DNA of 64,000 nucleotides from positions 1 to 64,000 of the forward strand of contig JAEZJV010000086.1 of assembly GCA_023415635.1 (NCBI GenBank), in the 5' to 3' direction. This document shows, piece by piece, positions 32,974 through 41,503 of this stretch. The notes beneath the pieces were generated by a model. The model was not told the DNA's origin and did no database searches. It saw nothing but the letters and a program-made list of their open reading frames with translations. Position numbers and translations under genes: made by a program. Each line of letters opens with the position of its first letter. Within the stretch, counting starts at the first letter, position 1. Origin of the DNA: Bacillota bacterium. Its GTDB lineage: Bacteria > Bacillota > Clostridia > Lachnospirales > Lachnospiraceae.

Positions 32974-34173
32974 TTATATTTTTCCTGCCAGATCCTTATC
33001 CTGCTTTTTACTTAGTCTATAATCAATAAAGCGGGTAAATATCAGCTTTACATAAGCTCCTACCGGTACTGCAAGCAGCATTCCCAAGAAGCCTCCTAAT
33101 GCACTTCCGAAGATAATAGAAACAATGATGATTAGCGGATGTATCTGGATAGAATGACTTAAAAGCTTAGGCCCGATCACGTTTCCGTCAATAAACTGAA
33201 TGACGAACAGCGCTATCATTGAAATAATCCAGATATTGAATTCTCCTCCGAGTAAGCAGATCGCTGTGGTACTGACATAAGCCACAATGGGTCCAAAGTA
33301 AGGAATCAGATTACCGATACCGGCAAAGATTCCGATTAAGATCGCAAATTTCACGCCTGTAATAGACAATACCAGACTGATCAGTACCATCATCACAAAG
33401 GCGTCTATCAGTTGTCCTCTGATATAGCCTGAGAATACGGTATCTAAATCTCCTACAATTGAACACAATCTATTATCCAGTCTCTCTGAAAAAAGAGCTT
33501 TGCTGATTTTTCTGATGTAGATAAGAAACATCCTGCCATCAATCAGGAAATAGATTCCGATGATGAAGCTGAAGATTAATGTGGTCATTGCACCGGATAT
33601 ATTTGAAACGGAGCCGAAGGAATTCTTGGCAAAGTTCATCAGTCCAGTCACAATATATGCGGAGGCATCCGTCACATACTGTTCCAACTCCTTGGACTGG
33701 ATGTTCCATTCTCCAAGCCTTCTAAGAATTGAATTATAAAAATCTGTCAGAATGTCAAAAAAGCTCTCACCCAATGCAATAATATCATCCAGATTAGCAA
33801 GCCTGATCTGGTCCGTTACTGTATATACAAGAAGGGAAACCAATCCCACAATAGCAATCATTAACAAAAGCACTGCAGTCACCGTACCCCAGGTTCTTGG
33901 CATAACGACCCTCCTAAGACCCTTTTTCGTCTTAAGCTGCTGATACCTCCGCTCAAAAAAGCCAACCGCCGGATCCATCAGATATGCGAAAACAAAGCCA
34001 AGGACAACGGGCTTGATCACCTTGAAGAGCCATCCAAGCCAATGCATGCATACTGTCAGAATCTGAGGAGCATTCTTCACCACCAGACTCAAGGCATAGA
34101 TAATAACCACCGTAATTATGACATACAGAGATATCTGCATATATTTCTTGTTGATTTTATCCTTCCAGCTCAT
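32974..34173 (-). CDS. AI-2E family transporter
   Basis: A 399-residue membrane protein of the AI-2E/PerM family (PF01594): about 8 helices, with the long extracytoplasmic segment in the middle and the conserved late motif NLIPYFGPIVAY and FIDGNVIGPKLLS. Family members are reported as autoinducer-2 exporters, sodium/proton antiporters or exporters of unknown cargo, so no substrate is assigned. I start at ATG 34173 (MSWKDKINKK), 8 bp downstream of the kinase-like gene; an upstream in-frame ATG would overlap that gene by 40 bp. Confidence 0.85.
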   Translation of the reverse strand: MSWKDKINKKYMQISLYVIITVVIIYALSLVVKNAPQILTVCMHWLGWLFKVIKPVVLGFVFAYLMDPAVGFFERRYQQLKTKKGLRRVVMPRTWGTVTAVLLLMIAIVGLVSLLVYTVTDQIRLANLDDIIALGESFFDILTDFYNSILRRLGEWNIQSKELEQYVTDASAYIVTGLMNFAKNSFGSVSNISGAMTTLIFSFIIGIYFLIDGRMFLIYIRKISKALFSERLDNRLCSIVGDLDTVFSGYIRGQLIDAFVMMVLISLVLSITGVKFAILIGIFAGIGNLIPYFGPIVAYVSTTAICLLGGEFNIWIISMIALFVIQFIDGNVIGPKLLSHSIQIHPLIIIVSIIFGSALGGFLGMLLAVPVGAYVKLIFTRFIDYRLSKKQDKDLAGKI

Positions 34174-34181
34174 TCGTATGC

Positions 34182-34802
34182 CTAATTCCTTTCCGCATAT
34201 TGAAGATAACGCATGATACAATCCACCGTATTGTCAATTCCAATAAAGTCACTTCGCAGGGAAAGATGATAGTGATCTGCTTTTCCCCATTTTTCATTGG
34301 CATGATAGTTATAGTAATTCGCTCTTCTCTTATCCATCCTGAGAATCTCTTCTTCCACCTTATTATCCTTTAGATGGTAAAGCTCCACCGCCCTTTTTTT
34401 TCGTGCAGCAAGCCCTGCCCAGATAAAGACGTTAACTATGTGAGGTAAATCCTTAAGAACATAATCTGCGCACCGCCCGATAATAACGCAGGGACCTTCC
34501 TCAGCCACCTTTCTTATGACATTAGACTGTGCCAGATATAGTTGATCATCCAGTGACAGATGTGTAAAGCCAAGGTCCTGCGTACCGTAGGCATTCATAC
34601 CCATTGCCAGAGAATATAACAGGCTGTTGGTTGCTTTCCTTTCTGCATTTTCAAAGGCAGCTTCCGCAAAGCCGGTTTCCTTAGCCGCCCTTGATATTAT
34701 TTCATTATCATAAAATGGAACTCCCAGCTTCCCCGCAAGCTTCTCTCCGATTTCCCTGCCACCGCTGCCATATTGTCTGCTAATCGTAATAATTTTGTTC
34801 AT
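34182..34802 (-). CDS. Cytidylate kinase-like protein
   Basis: A 206-residue P-loop protein of the Cytidylate_kin2 type: ITISRQYGSGGREIGEKLA, with the P-loop variant QYGSGG (9-14), then IIGRCADY and a lid-like segment with ARKKRAVE and KRRANYYNYH. True CMP kinases use GPxGSGKST; here the P-loop lacks the usual Lys-Ser/Thr, so the substrate is uncertain. GGGAGGG precedes the ATG at 34802. It is cotranscribed with the AI-2E family gene. Confidence 0.8.
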   Translation of the reverse strand: MNKIITISRQYGSGGREIGEKLAGKLGVPFYDNEIISRAAKETGFAEAAFENAERKATNSLLYSLAMGMNAYGTQDLGFTHLSLDDQLYLAQSNVIRKVAEEGPCVIIGRCADYVLKDLPHIVNVFIWAGLAARKKRAVELYHLKDNKVEEEILRMDKRRANYYNYHANEKWGKADHYHLSLRSDFIGIDNTVDCIMRYLQYAERN

Positions 34803-34992
34803 CAAAATCCCTCCCATTCTATAGAATATCGCTCAGATCATAAGTATAGTAAACATTAAGCACTATAATCCGCTCTTCTATCTGCCAATTTCCTCAGCCT
34901 TTTATGTTGACCTCTATCTTAGAACAAACCGGGAGCCTTATTCACCCTTCCAGTTCAGTATACCATAATCTGTCTTATGATTGAAGCAGATA

Positions 34993-37542
34993 TTATATAG
35001 CCAGCAGTATTTTCAATTTCAAGCTTTTCACAGCGGCCAGGCTGTTATTTACTTTATGGTAAAGATTACGACGGTAACACATAATTTCCGCCAGCTCCTC
35101 CTCAGTAATTGCCTTTCTACCAAACCTTGCTCTCCTTACCAGTTCCATCAGACGATCCAGTTCTTCGGCTTCAAGGTAGTTGCAATACTCCTTCACATAG
35201 GCCTCCTGCTCCTCCAGCAGCGTCTTCTTCCCCGGAAGCACCTGCTGCATGCGTAGCATCTTCTCAATATCCTGATAGAAGGTAAACGCTCTCCTATTTC
35301 TACTGCCCTTATATCTGTTCCGGTAGCCCCTACTCAATAGGTATATTATTGATATCAAAGCACCCGTCACAAGAATTATTAAAACAATCGTAATCCAGAT
35401 CAAATCGGCTGCAGCAGAACCTCCTGCTCTACTATCCCCTGTAGCAGGAGTATACTCCTGTCCCAATCTATCATCCTCAATTGGCTGATATTGTTCCGGT
35501 ATATCATGTGTCTGCTGGGCTTTATCCATATCCTTAAGCAATACCGCCTCGGAGATTTCCTGCCCCATAAGGTCAATATCCTCTATTACCGTCTGATTAT
35601 AGCTTACGAAAGAACCTGGTGTAAATTCAACCGGATACCATCCACAGTAATCAAAATAAACCTCAACCCAAGCATGTGCATGGTAGTCCTTGACAGAAAC
35701 CTCAGACAGTGCTTCCTTATTAACTTTGCTTCCTTCAACTGTAAACCGGGTGACATCTGCAACACCGCTGCTCTTGTATATTGCATCCTTACCAAATGAA
35801 TGTCCCTCTGCATACCTTGCAGGAATTCCCATCGCCCGAAGCATTAAGACCGCTGTCGTTGCGTAATGTGCACAGTAGCCCTTCCTATTCTCATAAAGGA
35901 AGTATTCTGCATAATCCTTTCCTTCCGGCAGCTTCCCGGGGGATAGTGAATACCGGGTGTTTTCCTCGAGATATTGTCTGACATATTCTATCTTTTCTGC
36001 CACGCTACCCGTCTTGGTCTGAACACGCTTAGAAGAGAAATCTCTTTTGATGTTCTCCAGTCCATTTTCCGGAAGTTTTGTATATGCTTTATATACAAAA
36101 TCACGATAAGCAGCCTCATAATTGATATATCCATCTGTACTGAGCCTTGACAACCTCTCCGCAAGAGTTGTATCCTTCACTCTTGCGATATCATAATAGT
36201 ATTCATACTCATATTTGCCTTTTTCATTTTCCGGAGCGGCATAAAGATCCCAGTCGTAGTAAATATTCTCCAACAGGTCATAATTTGCGAAATAAGGAGC
36301 GTACAGGAATTTTTTGTTCGCCTTATTATACTTGATTTCCATACGGCCTTCCTTCATTCTGTAATTCATACCGCCGGTTATTCCCTCTGTCTCCGTAGCT
36401 TTGTAAAACATCCCCTTCAGGAACAGCTTCACCTGATTGACCGGCTGGAACATCTCCTCCGGCATCCTGTTCTTTAGCTCCTCATATTCCTTCAGAGTTA
36501 CCTCTGAGTGTCCAATCCAACGCTCTCCGGTATAGATACTTCCTACATATCCCTTGAGGTAAATACCTTCTTCTATAGAGCTTGTGGGTGCGATCACCCG
36601 AAGATGTTCCTCATTCCTATACTTGATTTGTTCCCCGCTTTCTAGTCTTCCCCCATCGAGACCTGTAGTAGTAACTCGGCTGGTAAATAAGCTGAAATTT
36701 GCTATCCGATCAAAAAAATCTTCTATAGTAAAATCTCTGATAGCGGTCTGCATTTCTTCATTTGCATCCTTTAGCTTTGTCAAATTATTATATTCCTCTT
36801 GGGTCACAAAGAGCTTTATTATATTGAAAAGGATCCACCCCAACAGACAGAGCCAGATAGCCGCCTTACTGCTGATTTTATGGAAAAGTAATTTCTGATT
36901 TTTATCTGTTTTGCAAAAGCTGTGTGACTGACTGATGAGATAGGTCGTACATAGGACATAAGTTACCAGATTACGCTCCGATGGCACAATGCCCAAGGCG
37001 AAACTGGCTGCAACAGGTATGAGCAATAGACTTCCACTAAATAATGTAAATCTATTTCGCATGACAGACAGGGCCAGGATTGCCGCAATAGGTATCAGTA
37101 GCATAATCATCAGCAGGGTGATATCCGCCTCACAGGTCATATAATCTGCTACAATTCGAAAGCTCTCCACCTCATAATATGCATCAATCCGTTCCAGTAT
37201 CAGATTCTCCAAAATGTAAAAGCCATTCAGCAGTGCTTTCCCTCTGCTGAATAGAAATAAGCCATAAAACAGCACACCAAAGAACAGCTTAACCAGCTCA
37301 AAGTTCGGAATTAAGCATAAGCCATATACGATAATCGAGAAAACAAATAATGCCAGATTAATGTCACGAATATCACAGGGAATTGCCAAGGCTTCCCTGA
37401 GCATATAGACAGCACTCCCGGTTCCAAACAGAATAAAAAACATCTGAACAGTGCGAATCAGGAGTGGTGTTGTATGTTTCTTCTCATCAACGATATAGAC
37501 GGAGTTATCCATATAAACACCGTCTTCAAATCCCTGAAGCAT
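34993..37542 (-). CDS. Membrane-anchored transglutaminase-like protein (TgpA type)
   Basis: An 849-residue protein: about seven N-terminal helices (30-245), an extracellular region with a transglutaminase-like core, one C-terminal helix (about 715-740) and a cytoplasmic basic tail. Catalytic residues visible are C557 (RKGYCAHYATT), H623 (HAHAWVEVYF) and E639 (GWYPVEFTPG) where most family members have Asp. Proteins of this architecture, with MoxR and DUF58 partners, are found across bacteria; in P. aeruginosa TgpA is essential. Their substrate is unknown. It follows the DUF58 gene by 15 bp; AAGGGTGG precedes the ATG. Confidence 0.88.
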   Translation of the reverse strand: MLQGFEDGVYMDNSVYIVDEKKHTTPLLIRTVQMFFILFGTGSAVYMLREALAIPCDIRDINLALFVFSIIVYGLCLIPNFELVKLFFGVLFYGLFLFSRGKALLNGFYILENLILERIDAYYEVESFRIVADYMTCEADITLLMIMLLIPIAAILALSVMRNRFTLFSGSLLLIPVAASFALGIVPSERNLVTYVLCTTYLISQSHSFCKTDKNQKLLFHKISSKAAIWLCLLGWILFNIIKLFVTQEEYNNLTKLKDANEEMQTAIRDFTIEDFFDRIANFSLFTSRVTTTGLDGGRLESGEQIKYRNEEHLRVIAPTSSIEEGIYLKGYVGSIYTGERWIGHSEVTLKEYEELKNRMPEEMFQPVNQVKLFLKGMFYKATETEGITGGMNYRMKEGRMEIKYNKANKKFLYAPYFANYDLLENIYYDWDLYAAPENEKGKYEYEYYYDIARVKDTTLAERLSRLSTDGYINYEAAYRDFVYKAYTKLPENGLENIKRDFSSKRVQTKTGSVAEKIEYVRQYLEENTRYSLSPGKLPEGKDYAEYFLYENRKGYCAHYATTAVLMLRAMGIPARYAEGHSFGKDAIYKSSGVADVTRFTVEGSKVNKEALSEVSVKDYHAHAWVEVYFDYCGWYPVEFTPGSFVSYNQTVIEDIDLMGQEISEAVLLKDMDKAQQTHDIPEQYQPIEDDRLGQEYTPATGDSRAGGSAAADLIWITIVLIILVTGALISIIYLLSRGYRNRYKGSRNRRAFTFYQDIEKMLRMQQVLPGKKTLLEEQEAYVKEYCNYLEAEELDRLMELVRRARFGRKAITEEELAEIMCYRRNLYHKVNNSLAAVKSLKLKILLAI

Positions 37543-37557
37543 TTATATTCCACCCTT

Positions 37558-38775
37558 CTAATCCAGTCTCAACAGTTCCAGGTCCCTCTGAATATGATTG
37601 GCATCGACTGCGGATAAGACTACTCCCATATCATCGGAGCATTGTATGATTTCATTCGGAAAATATCTTGTTCCCGGTTGATTATCTAGATCTCCGATAT
37701 AGATGACATGCCTCTTCAATGCCTTCAGCAGGGTCAACGTCTCCCTACGATTCCTCGGCTGCTCTCCCGTCAGGAGTAATACATTCGTATATTGCTCCAT
37801 GGGATACTCTGCCAGATATGCATAAAGGCCGTCCGTGGATGTCACATAGGGATGTGCCTGCAACAGTCCATCCACCACCTCGAAGAAGTCCTTCTCGTGC
37901 ATAACCCTGATCCTTCGGCAGCCACCGCGATGTTGATCATACCAGGCAAAATAGTGCAGCTGCCCTGCCTGTGTCAGGGAATACGATATGGATAAAGCAC
38001 ATTCCAGCATGGAATTCATAAACAGCATCGGATGAATCCCATTTGGAATATATAAATCCGCAAAAAGCAGTACAGAATAATTTAGAGGATTACTGAATTC
38101 TTTAATCATAAGCTGATCGAATTTGCGGCTGAGCTTCCAATGTATTCTTTGCTGACGATCTCCTTCTCTGTATTCCCTGATAGCAAAGACCTCGGAAGGG
38201 TCATCTCCGCTCTTCACAGCGGAGTAATAATCACTTTCAGAAAGCTTTATGCAAAGGCTCTGCAATTGAATTTCGGAAAGCTCGTAATATTCAGGTAAAA
38301 CAGCTATCTTAAGTTCACCTCTTTGCCTTTTCTTAAGTGAGAATAGCTTAAGATAATCATAGACTTGGACGCTGTTCAGAGAAATCTCCAGATTCCCCGC
38401 ATATTCAGATAGCAGATTACAGATGACGGAGGCCTTTGTATTTGCATCTATGGATACCATAAAGCTTTTTTTATTCGTAGTCGGAGCATATGCATTTTTA
38501 TAGCTTATCCATAGCTTAAGGCTCGAGATAGGAAACTTCGTCGGATTATCCACAAGCACGGAGATCGGAATGACTTCTCCTCTTTTTGCCACATGAACAA
38601 TAGAAAGGATACAGACAGATACCCTACTATAAAGATAGACTAGCAGGGCAAATAAAACAAACGGTACTATCCCCAATACAAGCAAAAATATACTCAAGTA
38701 ATAAGTGTCGTATAGAATGGAGAGAATACCCACCAACGCAAACAGAATAAGATACCTGATTATATTGCGAAGCAT
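37558..38775 (-). CDS. DUF58 domain protein
   Basis: A 405-residue protein with two N-terminal helices (about 8-50), then a beta-rich region and the DUF58 core around FAIREYREGDRQQRIHWKLSRKFDQLMIKEF (about 195-225), which precedes a von Willebrand factor A-like fold (YSVLLFADLYIPNG, with the Ser/Thr of the metal site degenerate). DUF58 proteins form a conserved set with MoxR ATPases and transglutaminase-like proteins; the set resembles chaperone/metal-insertion or envelope-stress modules. It is the middle gene of the three-gene operon. Confidence 0.87.
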   Translation of the reverse strand: MLRNIIRYLILFALVGILSILYDTYYLSIFLLVLGIVPFVLFALLVYLYSRVSVCILSIVHVAKRGEVIPISVLVDNPTKFPISSLKLWISYKNAYAPTTNKKSFMVSIDANTKASVICNLLSEYAGNLEISLNSVQVYDYLKLFSLKKRQRGELKIAVLPEYYELSEIQLQSLCIKLSESDYYSAVKSGDDPSEVFAIREYREGDRQQRIHWKLSRKFDQLMIKEFSNPLNYSVLLFADLYIPNGIHPMLFMNSMLECALSISYSLTQAGQLHYFAWYDQHRGGCRRIRVMHEKDFFEVVDGLLQAHPYVTSTDGLYAYLAEYPMEQYTNVLLLTGEQPRNRRETLTLLKALKRHVIYIGDLDNQPGTRYFPNEIIQCSDDMGVVLSAVDANHIQRDLELLRLD

Positions 38776-38802
38776 CAGTCACCCCCAGCCTTTCTGTCCT
38801 TG

Positions 38803-39756
38803 TTAAGATTCCCGGGTAATTATTTTAGGAGCCTTTACCATACGTAATATATCTTCCAACAGGTTGTCCACTGTAACATTATTCACACGTGCCTTCGATT
38901 TTAGAATTATCCTGTGGGCCGCAACATCCCGGAACACCGCCTGAACATCAGAGGGAATGACATAATCCCTTCCTTTCAGGAACGCAGCTGCTTTCACCAT
39001 ATTCATCACTGCAAGAGAGCCTCTCGGACTCACACCGAGTTCTATCAGAGGGTTTTCCCTGGTCTGACTAACCAGCAGGGTGATATATTCATAAATTGAG
39101 TCATGAATATATACCTCCTCCACAATATTCTGCATGAAAAGGATGTCCTCCTTTTCCACAATTTTTACGACCTGATCCAGAGGGTTTGAGCTCTGTCTTT
39201 CCTTCATAATTCCAATCTCGCTGCTTCTGTCGGGATAACCGATGGAAAGCCGGATCATGAATCGGTCCAGCTGTGATTCCGGAAGCATCTGTGTACCGAT
39301 AGAACCAATGGGATTCTGCGTTGCCATAACCACAAATGGCTTTGGAACCTCTCTTGTAACACTATCCACTGTGACCTTACCTTCCTCCATTACCTCCAAA
39401 AGAGCTGATTGAGTCTTGGAGGAGGTACGATTAATTTCATCTGCAAGAAAAAGATTGCACAGGACTGCGCCGGGCTTATACTGATACCCATCCCCTTCCT
39501 TGTTCAGAAGATGAAAGCCTACCACATCCGTCGGCATAACATCCGGTGTAAACTGCAGGCGGTGATGCTCCAAGGCCATAGCCTTGGAAAATGCCAAAGC
39601 CAAGGTTGTCTTTCCTACTCCCGGAAAATCTTCTAACAGTATATGCCCCTTTGCCAAGATAGCAGTAAGCACCTTCTCTATAATGAGTCTCTTACCGATG
39701 ACCACTTTATTTACTTCATCCATAATCAGCTGGGACTTATTGTTGTATGTCTCCAA
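38803..39756 (-). CDS. MoxR-family AAA+ ATPase
   Basis: A 317-residue AAA+ ATPase: Walker A EDFPGVGKTTLA (42-53), Walker B LFLADEINRTSSKTQSALLEVMEE (with sensor 1 ATQNP) and the C-terminal sensor 2 lid (GVSPRGSLAVMNM). MoxR ATPases act as chaperones for VWA-domain partners, here the DUF58 protein 27 bp downstream. The start is TTG at 39756: GGAGGAAGTTAAC places the ribosome on it, and no in-frame ATG lies nearby. It is the first gene of the operon. Confidence 0.9.
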   Translation of the reverse strand: METYNNKSQLIMDEVNKVVIGKRLIIEKVLTAILAKGHILLEDFPGVGKTTLALAFSKAMALEHHRLQFTPDVMPTDVVGFHLLNKEGDGYQYKPGAVLCNLFLADEINRTSSKTQSALLEVMEEGKVTVDSVTREVPKPFVVMATQNPIGSIGTQMLPESQLDRFMIRLSIGYPDRSSEIGIMKERQSSNPLDQVVKIVEKEDILFMQNIVEEVYIHDSIYEYITLLVSQTRENPLIELGVSPRGSLAVMNMVKAAAFLKGRDYVIPSDVQAVFRDVAAHRIILKSKARVNNVTVDNLLEDILRMVKAPKIITRES

Positions 39757-39810
39757 GTTAACTTCCTCCTTCTCCTTTTCAACCCAAGCATACAGCCTAG
39801 CATGTTTTTC

Positions 39811-39838
39811 ATTATAACATATATTTACAATAATTCAA
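39811..39838 (-). promoter_or_regulatory. Promoter of the MoxR/DUF58/transglutaminase operon
   Basis: Read leftward: TTGAAT (39833-39838), a 16-bp spacer, TATAAT (39811-39816), about 55 bp before the TTG start. Confidence 0.7.
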
Positions 39839-39889
39839 AGAATTTTTGATTACTCTGTCCTTCTATAAAAAACTGTAACCTTTTTTATA

Positions 39890-39917
39890 TTGACTTATAG
39901 CACAAAACGTATAAAAT
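39890..39917 (+). promoter_or_regulatory. Promoter of the PrsA-like gene
   Basis: TTGACT (39890-39895), a 16-bp spacer and TAAAAT (39912-39917), about 35 bp upstream of the start. Confidence 0.65.
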
Positions 39918-39950
39918 TAACTTCATGAGAATACTATGGAGGTAGCAAAA

Positions 39951-41057
39951 GTGAACAAGTCAAAGAAAATTAAAAAAGTAACTTCCGAGGTACAGTTACA
40001 TGATAAAACCAAGGACAGAATTGTCAGCTCCAAGCTTTTAACTATTTTATCCATCCTATGCGTTTTGATTTTGATCGGTGCTCTACTGTTTGACCAGCTG
40101 TATGAAGCACCGTTACTTACCGTTGATGGGGAAAAATATTCCTTAAAGGATCTGGCTTTTTATTTCTACACAGTGGAATATCAGTATAATACTTATGATC
40201 AAATGTTCGGCGGCTCCGGTGCATATTGGGATATGACCTCCGATGAAAAAACCGGTGCTACGATGAGAGATGCCGCTAAGGATACAGCAATCAAAACATC
40301 CCTATACAATGAGGTTCTCTATAATCAGGCAACCTCCGAGGGCTACACATTAACAGCGGACGAAATAAAACAGGCGGAAGATAGTGCAGTAAAGCTAATG
40401 GACGAGTCATTAAGCAAGGAAGAAATCGCCAAAAATAAATTTACCAAAGAATACTTGACAAATATGATGAGCAAAGCAACCCTGGTAGATCGATACCATG
40501 ATGACAAAATCGCCGCTTTAAATCTTGACAAGGAAGCCATTAAGGCAGGTGTGAAATTCGAGGATTTCAAGCAATATGACATTGAATATCTTTTCGCATC
40601 CACAAAGAAGACCGATGATAGCGGTAACTATGTTGACATGACCGATCAGGAGAAGGCTGATACACTGGCAAAGCTGAATACTTATGTTGATAAGGCTAAA
40701 ACCTCTGAGGACTGGTCAAAGCTGATTCCTGAAGACGAGAAAGTCATCGCCTATAGGAAATCAAGCTTTATTGAGACTGATACTACCTTTGATGATGAAT
40801 TTGAAGCAAAAATAATGGCAATGAGCAACAATCAAATCGGAGAGGTCTACGAAGCCGAGGATGGTTATTATTTGGTTCGTATGATTAACAACAATTCCTC
40901 CGAACGGTATGATAAAGAGGTAGAAAATGCAATTCAGGCAAAAGAGAATGAAGAGTTCCAGAAGATATATGATGATATTCTCACGAAGCATAATTACGAG
41001 ATCAATTACGATGCTTTGAATACCTTAAGAATGGGTACGCTGACGCTGGCCAGATAA
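39951..41057 (+). CDS. Membrane-anchored PrsA/SurA-like foldase
   Basis: A 368-residue type II membrane protein: a basic cytoplasmic tail (KSKKIKKV...), one helix (about 30-50) and an extracellular region with a SurA-N-like helical half (60-190) and a degenerate parvulin-type PPIase half (about 205-330; IEYLFAS, then GEVYEAEDGYYLVRMI at the family's late position). It lacks the lipobox of PrsA. Likely role: folding of exported proteins. I use the GTG at 39951, because GGAGG lies 8 nt before it while the in-frame ATG at 39936 overlaps that site. Confidence 0.75.
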   Translation: MNKSKKIKKVTSEVQLHDKTKDRIVSSKLLTILSILCVLILIGALLFDQLYEAPLLTVDGEKYSLKDLAFYFYTVEYQYNTYDQMFGGSGAYWDMTSDEKTGATMRDAAKDTAIKTSLYNEVLYNQATSEGYTLTADEIKQAEDSAVKLMDESLSKEEIAKNKFTKEYLTNMMSKATLVDRYHDDKIAALNLDKEAIKAGVKFEDFKQYDIEYLFASTKKTDDSGNYVDMTDQEKADTLAKLNTYVDKAKTSEDWSKLIPEDEKVIAYRKSSFIETDTTFDDEFEAKIMAMSNNQIGEVYEAEDGYYLVRMINNNSSERYDKEVENAIQAKENEEFQKIYDDILTKHNYEINYDALNTLRMGTLTLAR

Positions 41058-41080
41058 ATTGTTCAAAGCTGAATAAAGTC

Positions 41081-41122
41081 CTCCTTTCTAGAAATAATAT
41101 AGGTGAAAGTTTTAGAAAGGAG
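41081..41122 (+). repeat. Inverted repeat that can sequester the next ribosome binding site
   Basis: CTCCTTTCTA (41081-41090) and TAGAAAGGAG (41113-41122) are perfect 10-bp complements. The right arm contains the Shine-Dalgarno AAAGGAG of the small gene at 41129. If both arms are in the same transcript (for example by read-through from the foldase gene), translation would be blocked. Confidence 0.5.
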
Positions 41123-41128
41123 ATTCCT

Positions 41129-41320
41129 ATGGCTCAAAACAGCAAATCCAAACCCAGCGACACAAATCTAAGCAAAGACTGCACAAGCAGCTCCAGCAAA
41201 AATTCCGGCGGGAACCGTGCCAGTAATTCAAGCCAAAATACATCAGGCAGTTCCGCAAAGGATTCGGTTGCGCAGTTTCCGGACAACCGTCCGGCTCGCA
41301 GCGGCCCCGGAGGAGAATAG
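41129..41320 (+). CDS. Small Ser/Asn-rich protein
   Basis: A 63-residue hydrophilic, low-complexity protein (Ser about one third, with Asn, Lys and Gly) ending RPARSGPGGE. It has no membrane segment or known domain. The AGAAAGGAGA Shine-Dalgarno 7 nt before the ATG makes translation likely. Such short polar proteins are common among spore-associated or cell-surface peptides; that is a guess. The candidate upstream elements GAATA (41071) and GAAATAATA (41091) loosely resemble forespore sigma-F/G promoters. Confidence 0.5.
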   Translation: MAQNSKSKPSDTNLSKDCTSSSSKNSGGNRASNSSQNTSGSSAKDSVAQFPDNRPARSGPGGE

Positions 41321-41375
41321 AATCACTCTAAGGTACAAGAGATTATAGATATTATTTTACTAATATCAAATAAAT

Positions 41376-41419
41376 AGAGACTTTTGCATATTGACCTATC
41401 TATGCAAAAAGTCTCTTTT
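41376..41419. terminator. Bidirectional terminator
   Basis: AGAGACTTTTGCATA (41376-41390) pairs with TATGCAAAAAGTCTCT (41401-41416) with one bulge, and a T-run follows (to 41419). It separates the small protein gene from the convergent ribonucleotide reductase gene. Confidence 0.82.
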
Positions 41420-41503
41420 ATTATCGGCTATGTTAATGTATCTGCTTGCTTCAGCAGCTTGGCAGCATGTATCCATTGGCACAAAAACGTAAAGCAATGA
41501 ATT

